A DNA stretch of 64,000 nt from Archangiaceae bacterium (lineage in GTDB: Bacteria; Myxococcota; Myxococcia; Myxococcales; Myxococcaceae): NCBI GenBank assembly GCA_016714225.1, contig JADJNS010000021.1, positions 186,001-250,000 on the forward strand, given 5' to 3'. Position numbers and translations under genes: made by a program. Position 1 is the stretch's first letter; every line of letters begins with the position of its first letter. Below are positions 52,170-61,270 of this stretch, one piece after another. The notes under the pieces were generated by a model. It was not told where the DNA came from. It made no database searches and worked only from the letters and a program-made list of their open reading frames with translations.

Positions 52170-52397
52170 TCAGGCCGCCGAGGCGTCGACCAGGTCGCCG
52201 CACAGGGTGTTGACCCGCTGCTGTTGCTCGAGCAGGTCGGCGGCGAGCCGGCAATCGTCGCAGCGCTCGAGGTGCAAGAGCAGCGTGGCCGCCTCGCGCT
52301 TCGAGAGCCTCCCCTCGGCCCACGAGGCGAGCGCCTGCTCGTCGATGCAGAGCACTTCACCCAGAGAAATCGGACCGGAAATCGATGCGTCTTCCAC
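52170..52397 (-). CDS. Small zinc-finger anti-sigma-like protein
   Basis: The 75-residue product has an anti-sigma-type zinc-finger pattern (ASWAEGRLSKREAATLLLHL followed by ERCDDCR) and no membrane segment. The ATG is at 52397. It is divergent from gltD with 163 bp between the starts. No sigma factor is next to it, so it may bind a sigma factor encoded elsewhere or act as a small regulator. It is short and stands alone, so this call is cautious. Confidence 0.6.
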   Translation of the reverse strand: MEDASISGPISLGEVLCIDEQALASWAEGRLSKREAATLLLHLERCDDCRLAADLLEQQQRVNTLCGDLVDASAA

Positions 52398-52560
52398 AGC
52401 GAAAAGACGAGGCGTGGGGGAGTTGTCGCACGCCGTTTTACAGCACCGCCCCGTAACGACGCGCCAGGGGGCCCCGTGATCACCCGGGCGGCCCGGGGCA
52501 TCTCACCTCCACACTATCCTCGCGAATTCCATTTATTCGTGGCACGTTAGCCGGAAGCCA

Positions 52561-55500
52561 ATGCGGCTCCTCCTCGTCATCCTTGCGCTGTCGGCGCCGG
52601 TGATCGCGCTCGGCGCCACGGCTCCGGCCGCGGCCAAGAAGAAGGACTCCAAGAAGGCCGAGCCCAAGCCTGCTGAAAAGGCCGACACCGCGCCCGACCT
52701 GCCGAAAATCTCGCCCAGCGGCGCGAAGGAAGCTGCCGCTCCTGCCGCCACCGACGGAGGCACCTCGCTCGACGCCGCGTCGACGAAGACCGACGCGGCG
52801 CCCGAGAAGAAGGTGGCCCAGAAGTACTTCGAGGGCATGGGCCGCACGCCTGCAGAGCAGAAGCAGCTCGAAGAGATCACCGAGGCGCTCAAGCTCTACG
52901 AAGACGAATCGCGCGAGTTCAAGCGCGAGGTGCAGCTGCTGGTCGAGAAGAAGTACGAAGAGAAGCGCAACACGCTCGCCAACTCGTACGAGAAGGCGAT
53001 TCGCGATCTCGAGGTGCTCGAGCGCAAAGAGCGCCTCGACGCGATCGCCCAGTTCGAAGAGTTTCTGCTCCGCTACCCGAACGACCCCAAGTACACGCCC
53101 GACGTGATGTTCCGTCTGGCCGAGCTCTATTACGAGCGCTCGAGCGACGATCACATCATCGCGATGCGCGACTACGAAGAGCGGCTGAAGAAGCTCGACC
53201 CCGAGAAGAACCCCACTCCGCCCCCCGAGCCCAAGGTCGACTTCGCCAAGTCGATCGCCCTGTACAAGCGCCTGATCGCCGACTTCCCCACCTACCGGCT
53301 CAACGACGCGTCGTACTACCTGCTCGGCTACTGCGAAGAGAAGCAGGAGCAGTTCGCCGAGAGCCGGGTGGCGTACCAGGCGCTGATCGCCAGCTACCCC
53401 AAGTCGAAGTTCGCCACCGAGGCGTGGGTGCGCATCGGTGAGTACTTCTTCGACGCGTACAACGAAGAGAACGCGCTCGAGAAGGCCGCCGACGCCTACG
53501 AGCACGCGGTGGAAGACAAGACCCACGCGCTCTACGACAAGGCCCTCTACAAGCTGGGGTGGACCTACTACCGCATGGATCGTTTCGACGACGCGGTGGG
53601 CCGCTTCCTCGCGCTGATCGACTTCTACGGCGACGAGGCGAAGAAGAAGGGCGACGACGCGGTCGGCGGTGACCTGCGCGCCGAGGCCATTCAGTACACC
53701 GCGGTCAGCTTCGTAGACGAGAAGTGGGGCTCACTGGCCAAGGCCCAAGAGGTGTTCAAGAAGGTCGGCGGCAAAGCCTACGAGGCCGAAATCTACCGGC
53801 GCATGGGCGACATCTACTTCGACCAGACCAAGCACAACGAGGCGATCGAAGCCTACCGCCTGGTGCTGGCCAAAGACCCGCTCAACAAAGAGGCGCCGCA
53901 GATTCAGCAGAAGATCGTTCAGGCCTACGAGCGCGACCGCAAGCTCGAAGAGGCGTTCGCCGAGTCGTCGAAGCTGGGCAACATGTTCGGCCCCGGCACT
54001 CCATGGAACGAGAAGTGGAAGCGCGACCCCGACGTGGTCGCCAGCGCCACCGAGATGGCCGAGAAGTCGCTCTACTCGACCGCCGTCTACCACCACCAGC
54101 AGGCGCTCGTGTTCAAGCAAGAGGGCAAGTACGAGCAGGCGCGCGCCACCTTCCAGACCGCGGCGATGGCCTACGACACGTACTTGAAGCGCTTTCCGCG
54201 CAGCAAGAACGCCTACGAGATGGAGTTCTATCTCGCCGAGTGCCTCTACAACTCGTTCCAGTTCCAGGAAGCGGCGAAGCACTACGCCGCGGTGCGCGAC
54301 TCGAGCCAGGACGTGAAGTACCAGGCCGACGCCTCGTTCTCGGCGGTGCTGGCGTGGCAGAAGCAGGTCGAGCTCGACAACAAAGAGAAGAAGTGCGTCG
54401 AGCTCAAAGTGCTGAAGAGCACCGAGCGCGGCGAAGAGAAGCCGCAGCTGCTCACCATGTGCGACTCGGTGAAGTCGCTGATCGCCGCCTCTGACCAGTA
54501 CGTGGCCAAGGCCAAGGCCGGCGACGACAAAGCTCCGGCCATCGCCTACAAGAACGCCGAGCTGTTCTACGTGCACAACGACTTCGACGAGGCGCGCCGC
54601 CGCTTCGCGGAGATCGTGAAGAAGTACCCCAAGAACGAGGTGGCCAAGTACGCGGTCAACCTCACCGTCGAGACGTACCTGATCGACAAGAACTGGGCGA
54701 TGGTCGAGAAGACCTCGGAAGAGCTCTCCAAGCTCACCGACGTCATCGACGCCAAGAGCGACCTCGCCAAGGACCTGCAGAAGTTCAAGCTGGCCGGCCG
54801 CTTCAAGCTCGCCGACGAGCTGATGGCCAAGGGCGACTACGAGAACGCGGCGAAGAAGTACATCGCCCTGGTCGACGAAGCGCCCAAGCACGAGTTCGCC
54901 GATAAAGCGCTGAACAATGCAGCCGTGTGCTTCGAGAACTCGCGGCGCTTCGACTCGGCGCTGCGGCTCTACGAGCGCATCTTCCGCGACTACCCCAGCA
55001 GCAAGCTGGCCGACGCGGCCCTGTTCCGGGTGGCGGTGAACGCCGAGAACTCGTACGACTTCGACAAGGCGGTCGACAACTACCAGAAGCTGGTGAAGGA
55101 CTACCCGGCCAGCAAAGACCGCGAGAACGCGCTGTTCAACACCGCGCGCCTGCTCGAGGGCCTGCAGAAGTACGACCAGGCCGCCAGCGCCTACCTGCGC
55201 TACGTCGACCTGTACCCGAAGAGCGAAGACGCGCCCAAGACCCAGTTCAAGGCCGCGCTCATCTACGAGAAGCAGGGCGACTACGCCAAAGAGATCACCG
55301 CGCTGAACGAGTTCGTCACCCGCTACCAGAAAGACCCCAAGCAGGCCGACTTCACCATCGACGCCAAGAAGCGCATCGGAGACTGCCTGCACAAGCAGAA
55401 CAAAGACGTCGACGCGCGCAAGGCGTACGCCGCGGCGGCCGACGAGTTCGACAAGCGCAAGCTCCAGCCCGACACGGCGCCGATCGCTGCCAACGCCGCC

Positions 55501-56067
55501 GCCGAGGCGCGCTTCCTGCTCGCCGAGGCGCAGTTCGCCGACTTCGACAAGCTGAAGATCGGCGGCAGCGGCAAGGCGCTGACCAACGCCTTCAAGGTGA
55601 AGAAAGACGCCACCAAGAAGGTGCAAGACGCCTACGCCGAGGTGTTCAAGTACAAGCGCCTCGAGTGGACGCTGGCGGCGCTCTACCGCCGCGGCTTCAT
55701 TCTCGAGCGGTTCGCGCAGACCATCGTCGAGACTCCGGTGCCGCCCGAGATCAAGCGCTACGGCGACGAAGCCGTGGTGGCCTACCAGGACCTGCTCGCC
55801 CAGCAGACCGTGGCGCTCGAAGACAAGGCGGTCGAGAACTACATCGCCACCCTGGCCGAGGCGAAGAAGGCGTTCATCTCGAACGAGTGGACCAAGAAGA
55901 CCCTCGAGTCGCTCAACCGGTTCCGCCCCAAAGAGTACCCCGTGCTCAAAGACCCGAAGGGAATCATCTCGGGCGAGGGCCAGTTCACCGCGGGCGTGAT
56001 TCTCACCCCCGAGGGCAACCCCAAGCCGGGTGAGCAGGCGCAGAAGCTCAAAGGGGACGAAAAGTGA
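52561..56067 (+). CDS. gltD: Large TPR protein, GltD/AgmU-like gliding component
   Basis: The 1168-residue protein has a signal peptide (RLLLVILALSAPVIALGA), a Lys/Ala/Pro-rich linker to about 85 and then about 900 residues of TPR-type helix pairs (EFLLRYPNDPKYTPDVMFRL; SRVAYQALIASYPKSKFATE; EAIEAYRLVLAKDPLNKE; FDSALRLYERIFRDYPSSKL). In M. xanthus GltD (AgmU) is a similarly long periplasmic TPR protein of the Agl-Glt machine that follows the same order gltD-gltE-gltF-gltG. Length, start type and neighbours fit that assignment, but I compared from memory. Its stop codon overlaps the next gene (GTGA). Confidence 0.8.
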   Translation: MRLLLVILALSAPVIALGATAPAAAKKKDSKKAEPKPAEKADTAPDLPKISPSGAKEAAAPAATDGGTSLDAASTKTDAAPEKKVAQKYFEGMGRTPAEQKQLEEITEALKLYEDESREFKREVQLLVEKKYEEKRNTLANSYEKAIRDLEVLERKERLDAIAQFEEFLLRYPNDPKYTPDVMFRLAELYYERSSDDHIIAMRDYEERLKKLDPEKNPTPPPEPKVDFAKSIALYKRLIADFPTYRLNDASYYLLGYCEEKQEQFAESRVAYQALIASYPKSKFATEAWVRIGEYFFDAYNEENALEKAADAYEHAVEDKTHALYDKALYKLGWTYYRMDRFDDAVGRFLALIDFYGDEAKKKGDDAVGGDLRAEAIQYTAVSFVDEKWGSLAKAQEVFKKVGGKAYEAEIYRRMGDIYFDQTKHNEAIEAYRLVLAKDPLNKEAPQIQQKIVQAYERDRKLEEAFAESSKLGNMFGPGTPWNEKWKRDPDVVASATEMAEKSLYSTAVYHHQQALVFKQEGKYEQARATFQTAAMAYDTYLKRFPRSKNAYEMEFYLAECLYNSFQFQEAAKHYAAVRDSSQDVKYQADASFSAVLAWQKQVELDNKEKKCVELKVLKSTERGEEKPQLLTMCDSVKSLIAASDQYVAKAKAGDDKAPAIAYKNAELFYVHNDFDEARRRFAEIVKKYPKNEVAKYAVNLTVETYLIDKNWAMVEKTSEELSKLTDVIDAKSDLAKDLQKFKLAGRFKLADELMAKGDYENAAKKYIALVDEAPKHEFADKALNNAAVCFENSRRFDSALRLYERIFRDYPSSKLADAALFRVAVNAENSYDFDKAVDNYQKLVKDYPASKDRENALFNTARLLEGLQKYDQAASAYLRYVDLYPKSEDAPKTQFKAALIYEKQGDYAKEITALNEFVTRYQKDPKQADFTIDAKKRIGDCLHKQNKDVDARKAYAAAADEFDKRKLQPDTAPIAANAAAEARFLLAEAQFADFDKLKIGGSGKALTNAFKVKKDATKKVQDAYAEVFKYKRLEWTLAALYRRGFILERFAQTIVETPVPPEIKRYGDEAVVAYQDLLAQQTVALEDKAVENYIATLAEAKKAFISNEWTKKTLESLNRFRPKEYPVLKDPKGIISGEGQFTAGVILTPEGNPKPGEQAQKLKGDEK

Positions 56068-57965
56068 GGCTGCTGGTCGTCTTCTGCACGCTGGTGTTCG
56101 GCCTGTGCGACTGCGAGACCACCAAGTCGTCGCAGAAGAGTGACCCGTCGGCGACCTCGGCCAACGCGGGCGAGACGCCCGACGTGCCGTACCAGGCCAA
56201 GCCGCGCCCGGCAGATTCCGCGTCGAAGGCGAACGGCGCGCAGCCGGCGGCGAACAGCGGCGCGCAGCCCGCCGGCGACGCTGCGGCGGCGACCCCGGCC
56301 AGCGGCGGCTCGGCGCAGAAGATTCAAGAGGCCGAAGAGCCGCCTCCGCCGCCCAAGCACGTCTTCGACGACACCACGAACAACGCGTTTCGCAGCGGCG
56401 TCGACGCGGCGGGCAGAGGCGACCTCACCACCGCCGAGAACCAGTTCAAGGCGGCGTACGACCACGACGACAAGGCGGCGTACGCGGTGACCAACCTCGG
56501 CATGATCGCCGAGCGCAAGGGCGACCTGGGCGCCGCCGAGAAGTACTACCGCAAGGCGGGAGAAATCGACCCGGGTCAAGACGCCGCGTGGGACGCGCTG
56601 GCCCGCCTGCAGTGCCGGCAGAAGAAGTGCAGCCAGATCGAGAGCGAGCTGCGCCTGCAGATCTCGCAGAACCCGGCGGCGCTGGGGCTGCGCACCGCGC
56701 TGGTCTACGCGCTGATGCAGCAGGGCAAGCTCGACACCGCGGCGAACGAAGCGAAGAAGGTGCTCAAGGCCGACGAGCGCGACGTCCGCGCGATGCAGCT
56801 GCTCGCGCAGGTCTACTTCAAAGAGGGCAAGAACGAGCTGGCCAAGATGGTGCTCGAGAACGCCCGCGAGGTGGACAAGAACGACGCCGCCACCCACAAC
56901 GCGCTGGGCCTGGTGTACCTGGCGCTGAAGCAGAAGCCGCAGGCCATCGAGGCGTTCAAGACCGCCGCCAGCCTGAAGCCCGACTTCGCCGAGGCGAGAA
57001 ACAACTTCGGCAACATGCTCAACGACACGCAGGACTACGACGGCGCGGTGCGCGAGCTCGAGGCCGCGGTCACCGCCGCGCCCGACCTGGTCTCGGCGCA
57101 CATGAACCTGGGCAACGCCTACCGCGGCAAGCAGGACACCGCGAAGGCACTGGCCGAGTACAACAAGGTGCTGGCGCTCAAGCCCGACCTCACCGAGACC
57201 TATTACAACCTGGCGGTGCTGCACCTCGATGCCGACGTGCCGGGCGTCGAGCCCACCGACCGGTTCAAGAAGTCGATCGACTACTTCAACCAGTACCGCT
57301 CCAAGGGCGGCAAAGACGAGCGCGTCGACCAGTACATCAAGGACGCAAGCAAGGGCATCGAGAAGGAAGAGCGGCGCAAAGAGCGCGAGAAGAAAGACGC
57401 GCTGCGCAAGTCGCAGAAAGAAGTCGAAGACAAGAAGCGCGCCGAAGAAGAGGCCAAGGCGAAGGCCGCCGCCGAAGCGAAGGCCAAGGCCGACGCCGAG
57501 GCCGCCGCCGCCGCCCAGGCCAAGAAAGACCAGGAAGAGGAAGACAAGCGCGCGGCGCTGAAGCAGGCCGACCTGAAGAAGCAGGCCGCGGCAGACGAGA
57601 AGAAGCGCGCGGCCGACGAGGCGGCGGCGAAGAAGCAGGCCGAGGCCGACGCGGTGAAGGCCAAGAAGCAGGCCGAAGCCGACGCCAAGAAGGCGGCCGC
57701 CGACGAGAAGACCCGCGCCGCGCAGGAAGCGAAAGACAAGAAGGCCGCCGAGGCCGCCGAGAAGAAGCGGCTGGCCGAAGAGGCCAAGGCCCAGAAGACG
57801 GCCGAGGCCGAGGCGAAGAAGCGCGCCGAGGCCGAGGCGAAGCAGCGGGCGAAAGACGAGGCCGAGGCGGCCAAGCACAAGCCGGCGGTCGGCACCAAGC
57901 TCTCGGACAAGGAAGAAGAAGAGAGCAAGCCCAAGGCGACCAAGCTGGGAGACGACGAGAAATGA
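56064..57965 (+). CDS. gltE: TPR lipoprotein with long charged C-terminal coiled coil, GltE/AglT-like
   Basis: From GTG 56064 the product is 633 residues. It starts with a lipoprotein signal (MRLLVVFCTLVFGLCDCETT) and a low-complexity linker. Six to eight TPR units (about 100-410) follow, such as AYDHDDKAAYAVTNLGMIAE and HNALGLVYLALKQKPQAIEA. A Lys/Glu/Ala-rich coiled coil of 200 residues (about 420-620) closes the protein, so the C-terminal third is nearly pure charged helix. AglT (GltE) is a TPR lipoprotein next to AgmU in M. xanthus, matching place and domains. It overlaps gltF (ATGA). Confidence 0.78.
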   Translation: MRLLVVFCTLVFGLCDCETTKSSQKSDPSATSANAGETPDVPYQAKPRPADSASKANGAQPAANSGAQPAGDAAAATPASGGSAQKIQEAEEPPPPPKHVFDDTTNNAFRSGVDAAGRGDLTTAENQFKAAYDHDDKAAYAVTNLGMIAERKGDLGAAEKYYRKAGEIDPGQDAAWDALARLQCRQKKCSQIESELRLQISQNPAALGLRTALVYALMQQGKLDTAANEAKKVLKADERDVRAMQLLAQVYFKEGKNELAKMVLENAREVDKNDAATHNALGLVYLALKQKPQAIEAFKTAASLKPDFAEARNNFGNMLNDTQDYDGAVRELEAAVTAAPDLVSAHMNLGNAYRGKQDTAKALAEYNKVLALKPDLTETYYNLAVLHLDADVPGVEPTDRFKKSIDYFNQYRSKGGKDERVDQYIKDASKGIEKEERRKEREKKDALRKSQKEVEDKKRAEEEAKAKAAAEAKAKADAEAAAAAQAKKDQEEEDKRAALKQADLKKQAAADEKKRAADEAAAKKQAEADAVKAKKQAEADAKKAAADEKTRAAQEAKDKKAAEAAEKKRLAEEAKAQKTAEAEAKKRAEAEAKQRAKDEAEAAKHKPAVGTKLSDKEEEESKPKATKLGDDEK

Positions 57966-58189
57966 AGACCTTGAGCGTACTGGTCGCGGTGCTGCTCGCG
58001 TCGACCGCCTTCGCCCAGGCGAAGAAGAAGAAGGTGATTCGGCTCGACGCGCTCACCGTCGAAGGGCGCATTCAGAAGCCGCAGGCCTTCTACATCTTGC
58101 AGCGCAGCCAGCTGAACTTCGACGAGCTGAACCGCGCCGAGTCGTTCATTCCCAAGGTCGAGAAGAGCGTCGAAAAAGAAGCTTTTTGA
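57962..58189 (+). CDS. gltF: Small secreted gliding protein, GltF-like
   Basis: The 75-residue product starts at ATG 57962 (overlapping the previous stop codon) with a signal peptide (MKTLSVLVAVLLASTAFAQA). It is followed by KKKKVIRLDALTVEGRIQKP, then AFYILQRSQLNFDELN and a short acidic tail. The RLDALTVEGRIQKPxA phrase is familiar from Glt-type proteins. Its position between gltE and gltG matches GltF in M. xanthus. The protein is too short for firm fold assignment. A 169-bp gap with an inverted repeat separates it from gltG. Confidence 0.7.
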   Translation: MKTLSVLVAVLLASTAFAQAKKKKVIRLDALTVEGRIQKPQAFYILQRSQLNFDELNRAESFIPKVEKSVEKEAF

Positions 58190-58280
58190 AACCGCCGGGG
58201 ACGGGCACGGGCACGCCTGCACGTGAACGACCCACGCCCCTCGCGGCGAAATTCGTCGACCGATCTAATTCTGGCGTTGG

Positions 58281-58319
58281 GAAAGCAAAGCCCCTAAGTT
58301 TCCGCACGCTTTTGCTTTC
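58281..58319. promoter_or_regulatory. Inverted repeat in the gltF-gltG gap
   Basis: GAAAGCAAA (58281-58289) pairs exactly with TTTGCTTTC (58311-58319) across 21 nt. This is the only A/T-richer gap in the cluster. It may be a hairpin that reduces read-through, or an operator for a gltG promoter. There is no T-run. Confidence 0.4.
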
Positions 58320-58358
58320 GGAACCTGAAGGCACAACCTGAGGTCTAAGCCAAAGACC

Positions 58359-59679
58359 ATGTCGTCGCCCCTCGCTTCCCAGAAGATCCTCCGCGTCGCG
58401 CTGATCCAGGGCGCGAAGATCACCGAAGACCGGTCGCTGAAGCGCCGCGCCAACGTCACGGTCGGCCAGGACCCCAAGAACACCTTCGTGGTGCCGGTCT
58501 CGAACCTGCCGGCCTCGTTCACCCTGTTCGAGTTCGTGAACGGCATCTACTCGCTGGTCTTCACCGAGCAGATGGACGGCAAGGTGAAGGTGGGCGACTC
58601 GGACCTCTCGTTCGCCGCCCTGCGCGAGCAGAACCTGGCGAAGAAGCGCGGCAACGTCTGGGTGCTGCCGCTCGGCGACCAGATGAAGGGCCGGGTGGCG
58701 GTCGGCGAGGTGTCGCTGCTGTTCCAGTTCGTCACCCCTCCTCCCGAGCCGCCCCGCCCCGAGCTGCCTCCCACCATCAAGGGCGGCGTGCTGGCGGGCG
58801 TCGATCAGTTCTTCTTCCTCATTCTCGGGGTGTCGCTGTTCGTGCACTTCTCGGGGGCGTCGTTCATCGCCTGCCAGCCGATACCCGAAGAGCGCGAGCT
58901 CTCGCTCGACGAGCTGCCCGACCGCTTCGCCAAGGTGATGATGCCGGTGAAGGTCGAGAAGCCGCCTCCGGCGCCCGAAGAGACCGCCAAGGCCGACGAC
59001 AAGAAGGAAGAAGAAGACCGAAGAGAAGAAGGCCGACAAGAAGCCGGTCGACGAGGCCTCGAAGAAGGCCGCCATGCAGAAGGCGGTGGCTAGCAAGGGC
59101 CTGCTGAAGATTCTCGGCTCGAGCGGCGCGAAGGGCTCGGCGTTCGACGACGTGCTGGGCAATTCGACTGGCGGCAGCGACATCGCGAACGCGCTCAACG
59201 GCGCGGGCGGCGTCGGAGTCGCCACCGCCGACAGCGTGGGCGGTGGCCCCAAGGGCGGCGGCGCAGGCCAGGCCGCCGGCATCGGCGAGCTGGGCACCTC
59301 GGGCGGCGGCAACGTGAACCTGGGCGCCAAGGGCGACGCCGCGATTCGCGGCCGGGTGGCCGACGCGGCGCCCGAGGTCGACTCGGCCGACGTCGATCGC
59401 GAGGCGCTCAACCGCTACGTCAAGGCGCGCAAAGCCGCGATCGTGGCGTGCTACGAGAAAGAGCTGAAGCGCAACCCGTCGATGAAGGGCAAGGTGGTGG
59501 TGCGCTTCTCCATCTCGACCTCGGGTCGCGCCACCGAGATCGAGATCGAAGAGAACTCGCTCGGCAACGACGCGGTGGGCGCCTGCATCAAGAGCATCAT
59601 TCGCACCTGGGTGTTCCCCTTCAAGCCCGAGTCCGACGTGCCGGTGGCGTTCCCCTTCGTGTTCTCGCCGGCGACCTGA
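58359..59679 (+). CDS. gltG: FHA-like/TonB-like gliding protein GltG, interrupted by a frame break
   Basis: The product should be about 440 residues. The N-terminal 120 residues form an FHA-like beta-sandwich (RRANVTVGQDPKNTFVVPVS; GRVAVGEVSLLFQFV). A membrane segment near 145-165 (GVDQFFFLILGVSLFVHFSG) follows, then a Lys/Glu-rich linker and a Gly-rich region. The C-terminal AgmX/TonB-like domain (VRFSISTSGRATEIEIEENS, with LGNDAVGACIKSIIRTWVFPF) lies in a different frame from 59010 onward. The break falls in an A/G-rich stretch at about 59000-59015; the continuation (KKTEEKKADKKPVDEASKKA) is clean. GltG in M. xanthus is an inner-membrane FHA-TonB protein of the gliding machine, the same plan and position. 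Confidence 0.78.
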
Positions 59680-59743
59680 GGCGGCACGCTCGAAGGTCCG
59701 TGGTTCCTTGCGTGGGGTCTGGCCCGTGGCATAACGACAGGCC

Positions 59744-60694
59744 GTGAAACAACGCCGCTTGAGCGAGGTACGGGCGCTGCTGTCGACCCCCGAATTCACC
59801 GAGTGGTGGGGTCAGCTCAACGCGTCGCGCGTGACGCTGCGCGACGCCGCGGGCCGCTACGAAGAGCTGTTGGCCCAGACCACGCTCTACGAGTTTCGCG
59901 CCGAGCTCACCCAGAAGAACGCCATCGACACGCTGTACCGCGCGGGCGAGCACGAAGACACGGCGGCCAACATGCTGTTCGAGGCCACCGACCTCGAAAA
60001 CAAGAGCTTCAAGGCGGTGGGCGAGTTCGAGGAGCAGCGCTTTCACGCCTCGGAGGCGTGGTACCGCCAGGGCGCGGCCGAGAAGAAGCTCGACGAGGCG
60101 AGAGAGAAGAAGCTGGCCGAGGCCGAGCTCAAGACCATCGAGCGTACGGTGGCCGCGGCGCACGACGAGTACGAGCGCGAGAACAACCGCAAGCTGCGCC
60201 AGTGGGACGAGGTCGAGCGGCTGTGGGCGCGCTCGGCCGAGGTCTCGCTGCTCGTGGCCGAAGAGCGGGCGCTCGGCAAGAAGGTACGCAAGGAGGCCGA
60301 AGGGCTGTTCGCGCTGGCGGAAGAGCGCAAGAAGCGGTCGAAAGAGCTCAAGGCCGAGACCGACGGCTGCGCGGCGCAGGTCGAGGCGGCGCGGGCCAGG
60401 GTGTCGGCGCTGCTCGCGATGGCGCGCGACAAGTTCGGCTGCGCCACCGGCACCGACTTTCTCTACTTCCGCCAGAGAGACGATCAGCGCCTCGCCTACT
60501 GCATCGCGCTGGTGGAAGACCGCGACGGCTACAACGTCGAGGTGAAGGCGCTGGCGGTCTACCAGGTCGATCGTACGCGGGGCGTGGCGTTTCTCGAGCC
60601 GGCGCGCGCGCAGCCGCCGTCGGTGGAAGAAGGCGACCGCCGCTTCGAGGACTATTTCTTGAAGGGCCGCAAAGGCGAAGCGAGGGCCACCTGA
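59744..60694 (+). CDS. Coiled-coil protein of unknown function
   Basis: GTG 59744 gives a 316-residue soluble, mostly helical product with long coiled-coil stretches (about 95-215; LAEAELKTIERTVAAAHDEY, VRKEAEGLFALAEERKKRSK). It ends with an alpha/beta segment (DFLYFRQRDDQRLAYCIAL, then YNVEVKALAVYQVDR) and a short charged tail. No signal peptide or membrane helix is seen. It is close behind gltG (64 bp) and overlaps the next gene (TGATG), so it is probably part of the same gene set. I do not recognise a family. Confidence 0.65.
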   Translation: MKQRRLSEVRALLSTPEFTEWWGQLNASRVTLRDAAGRYEELLAQTTLYEFRAELTQKNAIDTLYRAGEHEDTAANMLFEATDLENKSFKAVGEFEEQRFHASEAWYRQGAAEKKLDEAREKKLAEAELKTIERTVAAAHDEYERENNRKLRQWDEVERLWARSAEVSLLVAEERALGKKVRKEAEGLFALAEERKKRSKELKAETDGCAAQVEAARARVSALLAMARDKFGCATGTDFLYFRQRDDQRLAYCIALVEDRDGYNVEVKALAVYQVDRTRGVAFLEPARAQPPSVEEGDRRFEDYFLKGRKGEARAT

Positions 60695-61140
60695 TGGAAA
60701 AGGTCGCCGTGCTGTCGGGTTCACCGCTGTTCGAGATGCTGTCGAACCAGGAGCTGGAGTACGTGGCCGAGCTCTCGCGGCCGCGCCGCTTCGGGCCGGC
60801 CCAGATGATCATCGAAGAGGGCGAGCTGGGCGACAGCGTCTACGTGATCGTCTCGGGCGAGGTCGAGGTGGTGCGCAAAGACGCCACCGGCGCCGAGAAG
60901 GTGATCGCGGTGCTGGGGCCGCGCGAGTTCTTCGGCGAGATGAGCCTGATCGACAAAGAGTACCGCTCGGCCACGGTGCGCACCCGCGGCGAGGTCGAGC
61001 TGCTGCACCTGACCGCAGAGAACCTGACCACTTTTCGCAAGCAGCACCGCGACGGGTTCACCTTCGTGGTCATCAACATCGCGCGCATCTTGTCGGCCCG
61101 GCTGCGCGATGCGAATACCCGTCTGGCGGCGCGGCTTTGA
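60694..61140 (+). CDS. Cyclic-nucleotide-binding domain protein
   Basis: The 148-residue product is a single cNMP-binding jelly roll: helix LFEMLSNQELEYVAELSRPR, then MIIEEGELGDSVYVIVSGEV, and the phosphate-binding cassette FFGEMSLIDKEYRSATVRT (FGE, with Arg for the phosphate). The FGExSLI-RSAT pattern is well kept. It lacks a DNA-binding helix-turn-helix, so it is a stand-alone sensor rather than a CRP-type regulator. The nucleotide is not predictable. It may feed second-messenger status to the motility or polysaccharide genes around it. Confidence 0.86.
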   Translation: MEKVAVLSGSPLFEMLSNQELEYVAELSRPRRFGPAQMIIEEGELGDSVYVIVSGEVEVVRKDATGAEKVIAVLGPREFFGEMSLIDKEYRSATVRTRGEVELLHLTAENLTTFRKQHRDGFTFVVINIARILSARLRDANTRLAARL

Positions 61141-61153
61141 ATCAGGGGGGTGT

Positions 61154-61194
61154 CACGAGGTACTCAAAGGCTGTTGCAGGTAGGTAACCTCGTG
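61154..61194. promoter_or_regulatory. Inverted repeat upstream of the small secreted-protein gene
   Basis: CACGAGGT (61154-61161) and ACCTCGTG (61187-61194) are exact complements 25 nt apart and lie immediately before the promoter at 61211. One more base pair (AC/GT) is possible with a bulged A. It could be an operator or end the upstream transcript. Confidence 0.4.
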
Positions 61195-61210
61195 GTAACG
61201 GTAGCTTGCG

Positions 61211-61239
61211 TTGACTAAGGGCAGGGTCATCTCTAGAGT
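61211..61239 (+). promoter_or_regulatory. Sigma-70-like promoter before the small secreted-protein gene
   Basis: TTGACT (61211-61216) is 17 bp before TAGAGT (61234-61239). Five of six -35 bases and four of six -10 bases match consensus, with the ideal spacing. The start codon GTG at 61271 follows a purine-rich ribosome-binding site (GAGGCGGGG, about 61252-61260). This is one of the best promoter candidates in the window. Confidence 0.6.
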
Positions 61240-61270
61240 GGTTCATCTTTTCGAGGCGGGGTCTCTCAAC

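Noticed and set aside
52561..57965. GltD and GltE as unrelated secretion or outer-membrane assembly TPR proteins
   Set aside because: TPR proteins are common, but the order, lengths, signal types and the following GltF/GltG-like genes fit the gliding cluster better. I kept moderate confidence.
58990..59030. Programmed frameshift in gltG
   Set aside because: There is no classical slippery heptamer with a downstream structure, and other frame breaks lie nearby; a sequence error or simple mutation is more likely.
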